Positions 6,351 to 14,902 are shown, counted from the first letter of the stretch. The stretch: 33,351 nt of DNA from Candidatus Kaiserbacteria bacterium RIFCSPLOWO2_12_FULL_50_10 (GCA_001783515.1 MFMN01000013.1:1-33351), one strand, 5' to 3'. Notes: generated by a model not told the origin, from the letters alone. Made by a program: numbers and translations.

Positions 6351-7685
6351 ATGACAGAAGAAGCATCAAAGAAGGTTCTAGAGGAACTTACAAAAAAACA
6401 GTTCGATAAACGCATATCTGACGCGCTTAATCAGTGCCGTAAAATTGGAAGGGAATACAATAGATATTTTCAATCAAAGAACGAGAATAAGCCAGCAATT
6501 ATTGATAGTATAGAGTCACGCCTGGACAAGGTAGTGGAAACTTACAAGGATTTATATACTCCAGTTGGTAGCTCAAAGATAGTTAATTTGCAAAAGCAGA
6601 TTGGTGAAATTAAAAAATTTCACATCACTCTTCTTGATGGTGATAAGTCGATAAGTTCAAAAATAAACGAGACACAGGAGAAAATTATTGATTTCTATAG
6701 CTATCTTTTTAATGTTGATGAGTCTGGTGTTGATAATGAAACAAGAATAAAATCAGCGATATCGGATATTGTAAAATTTTACGATAAGTATACAAGTGTA
6801 GATGAGAAAAATCCTGGATACAAGTTGGTAATAGAAAAGGCTCATGCGGAGATAGTCGGTTTCCATAAAGATGTGTTTTCTGCGAAAACTGGTAAGAAAA
6901 GTAAGGCTGATGATCTGTCTGACCAAATTGAAAAAATTGGTAGTTACCACGCATACTTAGAAAGAGAACTGAAGCCGTTCATTGCTGATACAAGAAACGC
7001 CATTCAGAGCGACAGAGAGGCGGTGAGTACATTGCTAGGGAATACAATTGGTCCTGTACTATATGAGGGGTTCCTGGAGTCAAAAAAGGAGTATGCTCAA
7101 ACACCAAGATATTTTGATTTATCAAAAGTTAAAAGTCTACAACTATATGTGGGATATCTCGTACTGAATCTCTGTATTTTGCTGTGGAGTAAGTTCGTCT
7201 CGTTCTTAAACTACGCTTTCTTTATTCTGCCTCTTTTGACATCGGCTGCTATTTTTGCCGTGTCACCAGAGAAGTTGTCCGAGTTTGTTACGCTTGGTGT
7301 AAATAATAAATTTCTTTCTGATGCATTAAATACAGTTCCTGTTTCGGCAAGAATAGTTATCAGTCTCCCATTGTGGTGGATTGCATGGTTTGGACATAAA
7401 AATTTAATGTACAACAAACGGATGTCTGAAGAATACAACCATAAGGCTCAGGTAACAAGAATGTATATTAAATTTACCTCTGATTCTGAGTCAAAAAAGT
7501 ATCCCCTACACGACACTCACAGAGTACGATTGTACGATGAGGTCATAAATGTGATTGCGAGACATCCAGGTAAGGTATTTGGTAAAGACGAGACCTTCCT
7601 GGATAAGGTTCTCGGAATCTTCTCGAAGAATATCAGTAATTCAGCAAATACCAAAACGTTGGCTTCGACTTTAAAAGACAACTAA
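6351..7685 (+). CDS. Coiled-coil, multi-TM protein next to the type III R-M system
   Basis: The 444 residues fall into three parts. Residues 1 to about 255 are charged and helical, with spaced repeats around a 'FYxxL/FHxxL' theme (VETYKDLYT, IKKFHITLLDGDK, IIDFYSYLFN, IVKFYDKYT, IVGFHKDVFS, IGSYHAYLERE), so likely a coiled coil. Residues about 265-350 hold three hydrophobic segments (LYVGYLVLNLCILLWSKFV, YAFFILPLLTSAAIFAV, ARIVISLPLWWIAWFG). The C-terminal cytoplasmic part starts with RMSEEYNHKAQVTRMYIKF, an EEYxHK pattern I associate with uncharacterised coiled-coil membrane proteins, and ends in a low-complexity tail. Function is unknown. Base composition is low-GC like the R-M genes; it has its own promoter and terminator, so it is a neighbour rather than an operon member. 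A role in defence or signalling is inference from position only. Confidence 0.8.
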   Translation: MTEEASKKVLEELTKKQFDKRISDALNQCRKIGREYNRYFQSKNENKPAIIDSIESRLDKVVETYKDLYTPVGSSKIVNLQKQIGEIKKFHITLLDGDKSISSKINETQEKIIDFYSYLFNVDESGVDNETRIKSAISDIVKFYDKYTSVDEKNPGYKLVIEKAHAEIVGFHKDVFSAKTGKKSKADDLSDQIEKIGSYHAYLERELKPFIADTRNAIQSDREAVSTLLGNTIGPVLYEGFLESKKEYAQTPRYFDLSKVKSLQLYVGYLVLNLCILLWSKFVSFLNYAFFILPLLTSAAIFAVSPEKLSEFVTLGVNNKFLSDALNTVPVSARIVISLPLWWIAWFGHKNLMYNKRMSEEYNHKAQVTRMYIKFTSDSESKKYPLHDTHRVRLYDEVINVIARHPGKVFGKDETFLDKVLGIFSKNISNSANTKTLASTLKDN

Positions 7686-7704
7686 GAAACGTAGGAAGTA
7701 AAAC

Positions 7705-7732
7705 ATAAAACTCATCTTGCAGTGAGTTTTAT
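7705..7732 (+). terminator. Intrinsic terminator
   Basis: ATAAAACTCA (7705-7714), 8-nt loop, TGAGTTTTAT (7723-7732): a perfect 10-bp stem ending in T-rich sequence, 20 nt after the stop of the coiled-coil gene. Confidence 0.8.
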
Positions 7733-7832
7733 TAAAGTCCATGTTGCGTTTTCCCGCTACACGAGAGGTGAATCTGGATATAGGATATGGAAAGAGTTTA
7801 TACGAGACGAACTTCAGAGTAAAGACATGTAG
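7722..7832 (+). pseudogene. Possible 36-codon ORF or gene remnant
   Basis: From a GTG at 7722 to TAG at 7830-7832 the frame encodes a protein-like peptide containing VAFSRYTRGESGYRIWKEF and ending IRDELQSKDM. The composition (aromatics, balanced charge) looks like real protein rather than random translation. There is no ribosome binding site or convincing promoter and the start lies inside the terminator stem, so a decayed C-terminal fragment of a lost gene is as likely as a small gene. The remaining stretch 7833-7927 holds nothing else I can support. Confidence 0.2.
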
Positions 7833-7940
7833 TTGTGCTGGAGGCGCTGAAAGGCTACCTCTATAACGGTAAATGAATAACTGGACTGGGGGAAAGAACA
7901 AAATATGTAAATAAAAGTAAACCGTGGTAAACTATCAATT

Positions 7941-8120
7941 ATGAGCGAGGAAAAAGATTTTTACACAGCTCAGCAAATTGCTGAAAAGCTTCAGGTCAAT
8001 ATTATGACTATTTACCGGTATATAAATGCCGGAAAGCTTAGCGGATATAAATTTGGTAAAGAATTTAGGATATCTGTTGAAGATTTTGAAACATTTTTAA
8101 AGGAGAACAAAGTTAAGTAA
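7941..8120 (+). CDS. Excisionase/MerR-type helix-turn-helix protein (HTH_17-like)
   Basis: A 59-residue protein, starting MSEEKDFYTAQQIAEKLQVN and containing MTIYRYINAGKLSGYKFGKE and FRISVEDFETFLKE. This is the compact winged HTH shared by phage excisionases and many small regulators: helix-turn-helix (TAQQIAEKLQVNIMTIYRYI), wing (GKLSGYKFGKEFRI), then the terminal helix. The -10 TAAACT at 7928-7933 lies 7 nt before the ATG. The stop is 3 nt before the mod start, so it is the first gene of the R-M operon. No integrase is nearby, so a control-protein role for the R-M genes is more plausible than excision, though unproven. Confidence 0.85.
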   Translation: MSEEKDFYTAQQIAEKLQVNIMTIYRYINAGKLSGYKFGKEFRISVEDFETFLKENKVK

Positions 8121-8123
8121 TAT

Positions 8124-10043
8124 ATGAAGCACTTAAAACAAAAATTAAAAGAGGCACTACAAACTGAACCTAGTTTTCTGGATGCGGAGTCTGGTGAAAT
8201 AAATTATATAAAGGTAAAGGACTCTGCCGATACTGTAGATGCAAAGCTTATTGCCCTCCTGGCGGACTCTCCTGATCTGAAAGAGAAGTTTTTTACAAAG
8301 ATTAAGGATGTGTATGTCTTCAATATCCGTGATTTTAAGTTTTTCCTTGATGAGAATAAAATAGATAATTCATACACTCGGTATGCAAACAGAATAGGGC
8401 TTAGTGATAATAACGGACCGCTTGGTGAAACTGGCTCAGTAGTGCTTGATTTTCCATTTAAGGATTGCGTGCTTGAGGGGGGGCAGAGTACTGAGGAAGG
8501 TACAGATACTTATTTTGAACAGGATAAAACGGGTGAGTATCAGGCAAAGACTGCAAAGAGAAATGAAATATTTTTTAATCAGGTACTTGCTCACGATGAA
8601 ATAGACAGACTTCTTGATAAGAAGGCTTTTGTAAATTGGAAGCGATTTACAAAAGCTAGCGGAAAGGATGGTGAAGATGTTGGTGAAATCAAGCGTGATG
8701 AGAACGGCATAATCAAAGAAAACCTTATTATTAAGGGTAATAATCTACTTGCTCTGCACAGTCTCGAGTCTGAGTTTACTGGCAAGGTGAAGCTTATTTA
8801 TATTGATCCCCCGTATAATACTGGCACTGATAGTTTTGCATATAATGATAATTTCACGCATTCTACCTGGTTGACTTTTATGAAAAACCGCCTAGAAATA
8901 GCAAGAGAACTTTTGTCGGACGATGGAGTTATATTTGTCTCTATTGATGATAGAGAATATTCTTATCTTAGAATACTGATGGATGAAATTTTTGAACAGT
9001 CTAATTATCGCAACGTGATAAAATGGAGGAAGGTTCTTAGTGCGAAGTCTCAAAGTAAGAATCTTTCGAGTGTCTCAGAGTATATTATTGTTTTTTCAAA
9101 AAGTGAGGCATTTCAATACAAGGAATACTACCTTGAAACTGATACTGAAAAGGATAAAGACAATTACAGATACACAGAGGAAGCGACTGGAAGAGTATAC
9201 AGACTTTCTGATTTCACACAAAAAGGACAAGGCCCCGCAAAGTATTTTGGAGATAAACTATTGAATCCGCCTTCCGGCAAACATTGGATATGGTCACAAG
9301 ATAAAATAAATGAAGCAATGTCGAATAACCGCATAGTTTTTTCAAAAACAGGAATGCCTAGTGTGAAAAGATACCTTGATGAGAAAATGGGAATTCCGCT
9401 ATCGGACCTTTGGAGCGATGATGACGTTAAGATAATATCAGCAAATGATAAAGAGCGGAGGGATTTTGATGGGCAAAAACCTGAAGGGTTGCTAAAAAGA
9501 ATAATTGAAATAGCAACTGATAAAAATGATATAGTCTTGGATTATCATTCAGGGACAGGAACAACCTGTTCCGTAGCTCAAAAACTTGGCAGGCAGTGGA
9601 TTGGAATTGAGCAAATGAATTACCAAGATAATAATCCAGAAACTCGCTTGCAGAGTGTGATTATGGGCGACAATACCGGTATATCAAAAGAAGTAAACTG
9701 GACAGGTGGAGGCAATTTTATCTATCTTGAACTTGCAAAATGGAATGATAATGCAAAAGAAGAAATACAAAATACAAAAGATTTTTCTGCTTTGGTAAAA
9801 ATGTTTGATACACTTTATGAGCGATATTTCTTAAACTATAATCTTAAGATTAAGGAGTTTAAAGAGAAGGTAGTCAAAGAGGAAGAATTTAAAAAACTTT
9901 CACTTGATGAACAGAAACGAATGTTTTTGACAATGCTTGATCTTAATCAAATGTATGTAAACGAAAGTGAGATGGCAGATAATCGATTTGGTATCAGTAC
10001 AGAAGATCAGAAACTTACAAACGCCTTCTATGGCAAGAAATAG
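8124..10043 (+). CDS. mod: Type III restriction-modification system, Mod methyltransferase
   Basis: A 639-residue adenine-specific DNA methyltransferase of the beta class. The catalytic motif IYIDPPYNTGTDSF (DPPY, residues 228-231) precedes the SAM-binding motif LDYHSGTGTTCSVAQKLGRQWIGIEQ (residues about 472-497), the order expected of type III Mod and related enzymes. The segment between them (about 260-470) carries the target recognition domain. The N-terminal 200 residues include a helical region and a VNWKRF...KENLIIKGNNLLALHSL stretch that is standard in Mod proteins. It modifies one strand of an asymmetric site and supplies site recognition for Res. It is in an operon: 3 nt after the HTH gene and 2 nt before res. 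Codon use is AT-rich, unlike the flanks. The recognition site cannot be read from sequence. Confidence 0.95.
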   Translation: MKHLKQKLKEALQTEPSFLDAESGEINYIKVKDSADTVDAKLIALLADSPDLKEKFFTKIKDVYVFNIRDFKFFLDENKIDNSYTRYANRIGLSDNNGPLGETGSVVLDFPFKDCVLEGGQSTEEGTDTYFEQDKTGEYQAKTAKRNEIFFNQVLAHDEIDRLLDKKAFVNWKRFTKASGKDGEDVGEIKRDENGIIKENLIIKGNNLLALHSLESEFTGKVKLIYIDPPYNTGTDSFAYNDNFTHSTWLTFMKNRLEIARELLSDDGVIFVSIDDREYSYLRILMDEIFEQSNYRNVIKWRKVLSAKSQSKNLSSVSEYIIVFSKSEAFQYKEYYLETDTEKDKDNYRYTEEATGRVYRLSDFTQKGQGPAKYFGDKLLNPPSGKHWIWSQDKINEAMSNNRIVFSKTGMPSVKRYLDEKMGIPLSDLWSDDDVKIISANDKERRDFDGQKPEGLLKRIIEIATDKNDIVLDYHSGTGTTCSVAQKLGRQWIGIEQMNYQDNNPETRLQSVIMGDNTGISKEVNWTGGGNFIYLELAKWNDNAKEEIQNTKDFSALVKMFDTLYERYFLNYNLKIKEFKEKVVKEEEFKKLSLDEQKRMFLTMLDLNQMYVNESEMADNRFGISTEDQKLTNAFYGKK

Positions 10044-10045
10044 TT

Positions 10046-12751
10046 ATGCAAAATCTATACGAAACTATAGGCGGACAGGCGTATAATCTAGGACTTCTTA
10101 AGCCTGAAATTCCGGAACATATCACAAACAATATCTGCAAAGAACCTTTCTATTGGCAAAAGGAAGCTTTTGTGAATTTACTTACTTATGAAGCAATACG
10201 AGAAAAAACAAATGCAGATGGTCCGGTGCATCTAATGTTCAATATGGCTACCGGTACGGGTAAAACGCTTGTAATGGCAGGCTCCATTTTGCATTACTAT
10301 AGGAAAGGCTACCGAAAATTTATTTTCTTTGTAAATCAGAAAAATATTATTTACAAAACAGTAAATAATTTTATTGACAGAAATCATCCAAAGTATTTGT
10401 TTGCTGATAAGATTATTATTGATGAGAAAACTATATCAATTAAGAAAGTAGATACTTTTTCAAATAATAAGGATGATATAGAAATTATACTCACTACTAT
10501 TGGTCAGCTTTACAGTGATATCCATACTGAGAAAGAGAATAAAGTAGTTCTCGGTGATTTCTTAAAAAAGGATATTGTAATGCTTGCTGATGAGGCACAT
10601 CACTTAAACTCAAAAACAAAGGCAACCGGACAAGTAAAAATTGATTTACCTATAGAGCTTACCGATAAATCAAGTGAGGAAGATATTGAGAAAAGTGGAT
10701 GGGAACACACTGTAAACGAACTATTGTTAAATAAAAATGGCTCAAAGAAAGAAAATAAGAATATCCTGCTTGAGTTTACTGCAACAGTGCCAGAACTTCC
10801 AAGTGTGATTGATAAGTACGCTCAAAAGATCATCTACAAGTTTGGACTCAAGGAGTTTCTTTCTGCTGGGTATACAAAAGAAATAAACCTCCTTTCTTCT
10901 AATTTGGATAAAAGGGACCGTATTTTGCAGGCTTTGCTTTTCAGTTGGTACCGGCACAAGATTGCACTTAAGAATAATATTGCAAACTTTAAGCCGGTAA
11001 TTCTTTTCAGAAGCAAAACTATTGAAGACTCAAAGAATGACTTTGAGGAGTTTGGTGCGATTGTGAATGGTCTAAAAGAATCAGATTTTGATTTTCTTAA
11101 AGACGTTGAGGATAAGTTTATTCAAGGAGAATATGCTTATGAACAGGGAAAATCACGAGTGATTGATCTGATTAAATTCATAAAGAGTAATGACATTAAA
11201 AAGTCTGAAATAGTTGACTTTATTCGTGATAACTTCGTTATTGGTAGGAATTGTGTGATTACAAACTCTGGATCAAAGAAGACAAAAGAAGAAATAAGTC
11301 AGGATCTAGAACAGTTACTTAATAATCTTGAAGATAAGGGTAATAATATTAGAGCCATCTTTACAGTTATGAGACTTACAGAAGGGTGGGATGTTCTGAA
11401 CTTGTTTGATATCGTACGTCTATATTCAGGTCGTGATGAAGGAAGGGATAAGGAGGGAAACAGAAAGGCAGGAAGTACCACAGTGTCTGAAATTCAGTTA
11501 ATCGGGCGTGGTGTGCGATATTATCCATTTGCATATGCTGATCATCAGAAAAATAAACGAAAGTTTGATGAGGATCTTGGCAATGAGATGCGTGTACTTG
11601 AAGAGTTGTATTATCATAGCGAATCAGACCATCGCTATATTGATGAGTTAAAGCGTGAACTTAAAAATAAGGGAATGCTTGACGACAAAAAGATAGAAAA
11701 GCGATTCAAGATAAAGAAAAACTTTGCAGAAAGTGATTTCTTTAAGGATGTTAAAATCTGGAAGAATGAGAAGATTGATAATCCAAATAGACAGAAAAAT
11801 ACGCTAGAGCACTTACAGTCAGAACCTCTGGAGTTTAACCTTGAAGGTACAGAAATTAAAGAACAGGAAATTGACTTTGATAAAAAAGACTCAGACAAGG
11901 ACCGTCTTTCTATGGCGGATTCAAAAAAATCAACAATAGAAATAACAATTAAAGACTTTGAAAAGCATATCTTTGAAAAGGCTGTGCATATAAAGGCAAA
12001 GTCAGCAGGATCTATTTTAAGATTCAGCGCTTTGCAAAATGAGGTGAAAATTGATTCTCTTGAAGATTTTAGAGTCCGTATTCTTGGAGGTTTCAAGGTT
12101 AAGCTTAAATCGCTAGAACCGGATTTTGATAAGATTCCAAATACTACAAAGCTTGTAATTCTGCTTGAGTCCTTTGATATTATCTGTGCAAAGCTAAAAC
12201 AAAATGTACAGCCATATAATGGCGGTGAGTTTGTGTCATATAAATTCTCTGAGTTCTTTAGTGGCGAGGTTCGTAAAAGTGTAGATAAAAATCCAGATAA
12301 TGAACGCCTTGAGGAGGCTCTGAAGGATCAGGATTGGTACGTTGTTGATCAGTTTTACGGTACAAGCGAAGAGCGGAGCTTGGTGGAAGATCTTAACGAT
12401 ACAATGATTGATCTGGAGAGGAAATATGGGGAAGGGAGGGTATTTCTTTTGCGAAATGAAGAGCAGTATAAGATTTATGAATTTGATACAGGTCGTGGAT
12501 TCCAGCCAGACTTCCTGCTTTTAATAGCGGATAAAAAGAACATTCATTATCAAGTCTTCATAGAGCCGAAAGGTGATAACTTGTTAGATCACGATAAATG
12601 GAAGAATGATTTCTTGGTAAAGATTACTGAGAAATACGGAGAAGAGAACATACTCACAATAGAGAACAAAGGATATAAATTAATAGGGCTACCACTTTAC
12701 AACAAAAATAGTAATGCAGCTTTTTCAGAGGCGTTTCAGGCGTTTAAATAG
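10046..12751 (+). CDS. res: Type III restriction-modification system, Res helicase-nuclease
   Basis: A 901-residue SF2 translocase fused to an endonuclease. The helicase motifs are NMATGTGKTLVMAGSIL (motif I, about residues 67-83), MLADEAHHLN (motif II, DEAH, about 179-188), a TATVPE motif III, LTEGWDVLNLFDIV (motif V) and QLIGRGVRYYPF (motif VI, about 483-494). The C-terminal nuclease has a PD-(D/E)xK arrangement: FQPDFLLLI then HYQVFIEPKGDN (about 820-845). With Mod it would cleave DNA after ATP-driven communication between two inverted unmethylated sites. All key motifs are intact and there is no frameshift, so the system appears functional. The start is 2 nt after the mod stop, implying translational coupling. 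Confidence 0.95.
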   Translation: MQNLYETIGGQAYNLGLLKPEIPEHITNNICKEPFYWQKEAFVNLLTYEAIREKTNADGPVHLMFNMATGTGKTLVMAGSILHYYRKGYRKFIFFVNQKNIIYKTVNNFIDRNHPKYLFADKIIIDEKTISIKKVDTFSNNKDDIEIILTTIGQLYSDIHTEKENKVVLGDFLKKDIVMLADEAHHLNSKTKATGQVKIDLPIELTDKSSEEDIEKSGWEHTVNELLLNKNGSKKENKNILLEFTATVPELPSVIDKYAQKIIYKFGLKEFLSAGYTKEINLLSSNLDKRDRILQALLFSWYRHKIALKNNIANFKPVILFRSKTIEDSKNDFEEFGAIVNGLKESDFDFLKDVEDKFIQGEYAYEQGKSRVIDLIKFIKSNDIKKSEIVDFIRDNFVIGRNCVITNSGSKKTKEEISQDLEQLLNNLEDKGNNIRAIFTVMRLTEGWDVLNLFDIVRLYSGRDEGRDKEGNRKAGSTTVSEIQLIGRGVRYYPFAYADHQKNKRKFDEDLGNEMRVLEELYYHSESDHRYIDELKRELKNKGMLDDKKIEKRFKIKKNFAESDFFKDVKIWKNEKIDNPNRQKNTLEHLQSEPLEFNLEGTEIKEQEIDFDKKDSDKDRLSMADSKKSTIEITIKDFEKHIFEKAVHIKAKSAGSILRFSALQNEVKIDSLEDFRVRILGGFKVKLKSLEPDFDKIPNTTKLVILLESFDIICAKLKQNVQPYNGGEFVSYKFSEFFSGEVRKSVDKNPDNERLEEALKDQDWYVVDQFYGTSEERSLVEDLNDTMIDLERKYGEGRVFLLRNEEQYKIYEFDTGRGFQPDFLLLIADKKNIHYQVFIEPKGDNLLDHDKWKNDFLVKITEKYGEENILTIENKGYKLIGLPLYNKNSNAAFSEAFQAFK

Positions 12752-12835
12752 GCAAGATAAGTTCGAAAATAAAGGGGCAGGCGCGTTTATTTTGGTAGAA
12801 GTGTGGTGTAATTGATTAATATTGTAAGGGAGATT

Positions 12836-13153
12836 TTAGACGGAATGGTTTATTGTAATCCCAACATCAAGAAGCTCATCTGCGAGGAGGGCTTCTTTTT
12901 TGCGGACTTGGGATTTTATGGGGAGGAGGTAGGTGGTGGATTTTGTGTCGAAGAACATGCTGGTGCGCCAGGTGGTTTCGCCTATGGTTACCTCTACTGG
13001 CAGGGAGTTCCAGCCTTTGTGGGTTCTTTTGTATTTTTCACGGAGCGGTGCGGCGATTGCTTCTGGTACAGAAACAAAATGCCAGCTCGCGTGGGCGCCG
13101 GGGTAAATCCAAAGTTTTGCGGAAAATTTGATTTGGTGGATGTTTGTGTTCAT
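12836..13153 (-). CDS. DUF1905 family protein
   Basis: A 105-residue protein matching the DUF1905 pattern: an N-terminal strand FSAKLWIYPGAHASWHFVSVPEAIAAPL, a central VEVTIGETTWRTSMFFDTKSTTYLLPIKSQVRKKEAL and a terminal VGITINHSV strand. The family is a small beta-barrel of unknown biochemical role, often fused to YdeI/OmpD-associated domains; here it stands alone. The minus-strand -10 TATATT at 13160-13165 sits exactly 6 nt from the ATG at 13153. It converges on the res gene; no clear terminator hairpin is visible in 12752-12835. Confidence 0.85.
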   Translation of the reverse strand: MNTNIHQIKFSAKLWIYPGAHASWHFVSVPEAIAAPLREKYKRTHKGWNSLPVEVTIGETTWRTSMFFDTKSTTYLLPIKSQVRKKEALLADELLDVGITINHSV

Positions 13154-13211
13154 AAAGAAAATATAGCATTTCCATAAGAATATTCGAGGGCTGTGCTATA
13201 CTTTTTTTGGT

Positions 13212-13994
13212 ATGAAAAAAATCTTTGTGTGGTGCATTGGTGGTTATCTGCTGATTGGTTTGTGCTTCGGTATTTTTGTGACACGACCAGGGCATTTCTC
13301 GTATGTTTGCACTGTAGATAGTGAGCCTGACGGTGTGAGCATACTGAGTGACTCGACTAAAAATCCCGATTATTCGCGATGCGAGAATATGCAGCCGCTT
13401 ATGAACATAGTCGCAACAGTAGCTTATTTTACAGTATTATGGCCTGGAATCATTGCGTCGAACGCACTTGATGTGCCGCTGCTCGATCCTGCTTGGTGGT
13501 TTGGTCCGAATGAGACTGAGGTGATACAGGTTGATTCGGAAAGGGGTGCTGGTATTTTAAACATTGCTGCACCAGGGGGTTGGTACATGAGAATAGATGT
13601 TCCGTACAGCGCTAAGCAAGTGTATTTTACGCGAGCGCCGAATACAGAATGGTATGAGAATCATGGTTTTGACGAATTCATTCATGTTTCTCTGCACGAT
13701 ATTGAGGGCGATCCGAAGCTGTGGGTGGAGGAATATGCTGCCTGTGGTGATGTAACCGCTTTTACTTGTGAGTGGGACGTTGTAGGTAGGCGATATCATA
13801 TGCGTGTCGACCATATGACACCCGCATCAGATGCGCGAACTGATTACTTTGTGGAAAACGGAGAGGTCGCCATCGCTACACTGTATCCGCTCACCATCGA
13901 TATTGCTTCACAAAAAGCATATGAAATATTTCTGGGTACTGTGGTTTCGCAGCTTATCGGTGATGAGTATACTCTCAAGATTCTGAAAAAATAA
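13212..13994 (+). CDS. Hypothetical membrane-anchored protein
   Basis: 260 residues, family not recognised. The N-terminus MKKIFVWCIGGYLLIGLCFGIFV is a signal anchor or signal peptide; a second hydrophobic segment NIVATVAYFTVLWPGIIAS follows at about residues 75-95, leaving a C-terminal extracytoplasmic domain of about 165 residues with beta-rich character and several cysteines (CGDVTAFTCEW). A -10 TATACT at about 13197-13202 lies 9 nt before the start. It is transcribed alone with a terminator after it. Composition is intermediate between the island and the chromosome. Confidence 0.7.
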   Translation: MKKIFVWCIGGYLLIGLCFGIFVTRPGHFSYVCTVDSEPDGVSILSDSTKNPDYSRCENMQPLMNIVATVAYFTVLWPGIIASNALDVPLLDPAWWFGPNETEVIQVDSERGAGILNIAAPGGWYMRIDVPYSAKQVYFTRAPNTEWYENHGFDEFIHVSLHDIEGDPKLWVEEYAACGDVTAFTCEWDVVGRRYHMRVDHMTPASDARTDYFVENGEVAIATLYPLTIDIASQKAYEIFLGTVVSQLIGDEYTLKILKK

Positions 13995-14030
13995 CACAAT
14001 AAGAACAATTTGATGCAGACAAAAGAAAAA

Positions 14031-14064
14031 CGGGCTAGGAACTTTGTTCCTGCCCGCGATTTTT
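14031..14064 (+). terminator. Intrinsic terminator
   Basis: CGGGC-T-AGGAAC (14031-14042), loop TTT, GTTCCT-GCCCG (14046-14056) with one bulged T, followed by CGATTTTT. Confidence 0.8.
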
Positions 14065-14105
14065 GTGTGCGTGTGGGGACGCTGTTTGCTTTACGTTGCG
14101 GCGGC

Positions 14106-14408
14106 CTACTGCATGAGGGTGCCGAGCCAGACGAGAGCTCTGCCGACGTAGCCGGCTTCGATGAGTACGCCGAGGGCAAAGCAGACTGTGACGGCCGTGC
14201 TCCGTAGGTGGCTTGAAATTTCATAAGTGCTCCAGTGCGTGCCGAAGCCCCAGCGTCCATAGCTCTCAGTGAGAATGGCGGTGACGAGGATGGCAGCTGC
14301 GGGCAAGAGCAGAAGGAGTGCTGGCGAGCTGAACGACTCGAGCGTGTCAGCGAACACCATGCCGAGAAGCAACGCGATGAGGAATCGCGGCACGAGATAT
14401 TTCATCAT
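14106..14408 (-). CDS. Small integral membrane protein, paralogue 2 of a tandem pair
   Basis: A 100-residue protein with about three hydrophobic segments (FLIALLLGMVF, PALLLLLPAAAILVTAIL, TAVTVCFALGVLIEAGYV) and the C-terminus ALVWLGTLMQ. The downstream end matches the neighbouring gene's GTLIGSEQVRPFFVWLGTLVQ, and the N-termini share an LLxGMxF core, so the two arose by duplication. A Shine-Dalgarno AGGAG precedes the ATG, unlike the leaderless genes nearby. It is second in a two-gene operon. Function unknown. Confidence 0.75.
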   Translation of the reverse strand: MMKYLVPRFLIALLLGMVFADTLESFSSPALLLLLPAAAILVTAILTESYGRWGFGTHWSTYEISSHLRSTAVTVCFALGVLIEAGYVGRALVWLGTLMQ

Positions 14409-14453
14409 GAGAATTCTCCTATGAAGGGAAGGAACAGGGTGCTCGGGGGTGCA

Positions 14454-14765
14454 TTACTGAACGAGCGTGCCGAGCCATACAAAGAACGGGCGGACTTGCT
14501 CAGACCCAATGAGGGTGCCAAACGCAAAGGACAGGACGCTTGCCAGGCTTCGTGCGAGGCCGAATTCAGGGTGGCTGCGCAGGCTTTTGAAGAAGAAGCG
14601 CAAGCACTTCACAATCCCCGCATGCATGAGCACGAAGAGGACGCAGCCAGCGAGCACAAGGGCAACATGCTCAGGCTTGAGGAGCATCAATAGGTCGTTA
14701 AATATAAAGCCGAAGATCATGCCGACAAGCAACATGAAGGTCAATGGCGGTGCAGTATCCTTCAT
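14454..14765 (-). CDS. Small integral membrane protein, paralogue 1 of a tandem pair
   Basis: 103 residues: hydrophobic helices LTFMLLVGMIFGFIF, HVALVLAGCVLFVLMHAGIV and SLASVLSFAFGTLIG separated by a basic loop (KCLRFFFKSLRSH), ending RPFFVWLGTLVQ. It is related to the next gene (14106-14408), most clearly at the C-terminus. A Shine-Dalgarno AAGGAG precedes the start, and a promoter with a 16-nt spacer lies upstream. First gene of the operon; function unknown. Confidence 0.75.
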   Translation of the reverse strand: MKDTAPPLTFMLLVGMIFGFIFNDLLMLLKPEHVALVLAGCVLFVLMHAGIVKCLRFFFKSLRSHPEFGLARSLASVLSFAFGTLIGSEQVRPFFVWLGTLVQ

Positions 14766-14807
14766 GAGAAACTCCTTTGCGTAGGTGGAATGAACAGGTT
14801 GTCTTCA

Positions 14808-14835
14808 ACTATAGCTATAAAAATGGTTTATGCAA
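14808..14835 (-). promoter_or_regulatory. Promoter of the duplicated membrane-protein operon
   Basis: On the minus strand: -35 TTGCAT (14830-14835), 16-nt spacer, -10 TATAGT (14808-14813). The -10 is about 42 nt from the ATG at 14765, leaving a leader that carries AAGGAG. Confidence 0.7.
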
Positions 14836-14902
14836 GGAAATATGTCTATCCCGACATTCGTTTTGGTAATCACTAAAAATCTAGCGACACATCCCCCAGG
14901 AT

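Noticed and set aside
6259-12835. Integrative element with attachment sites around the R-M island
   Set aside because: No integrase or tRNA edge and no convincing flanking direct repeat was found; the weak similarity between about 6275 and 12755 is not better than chance.
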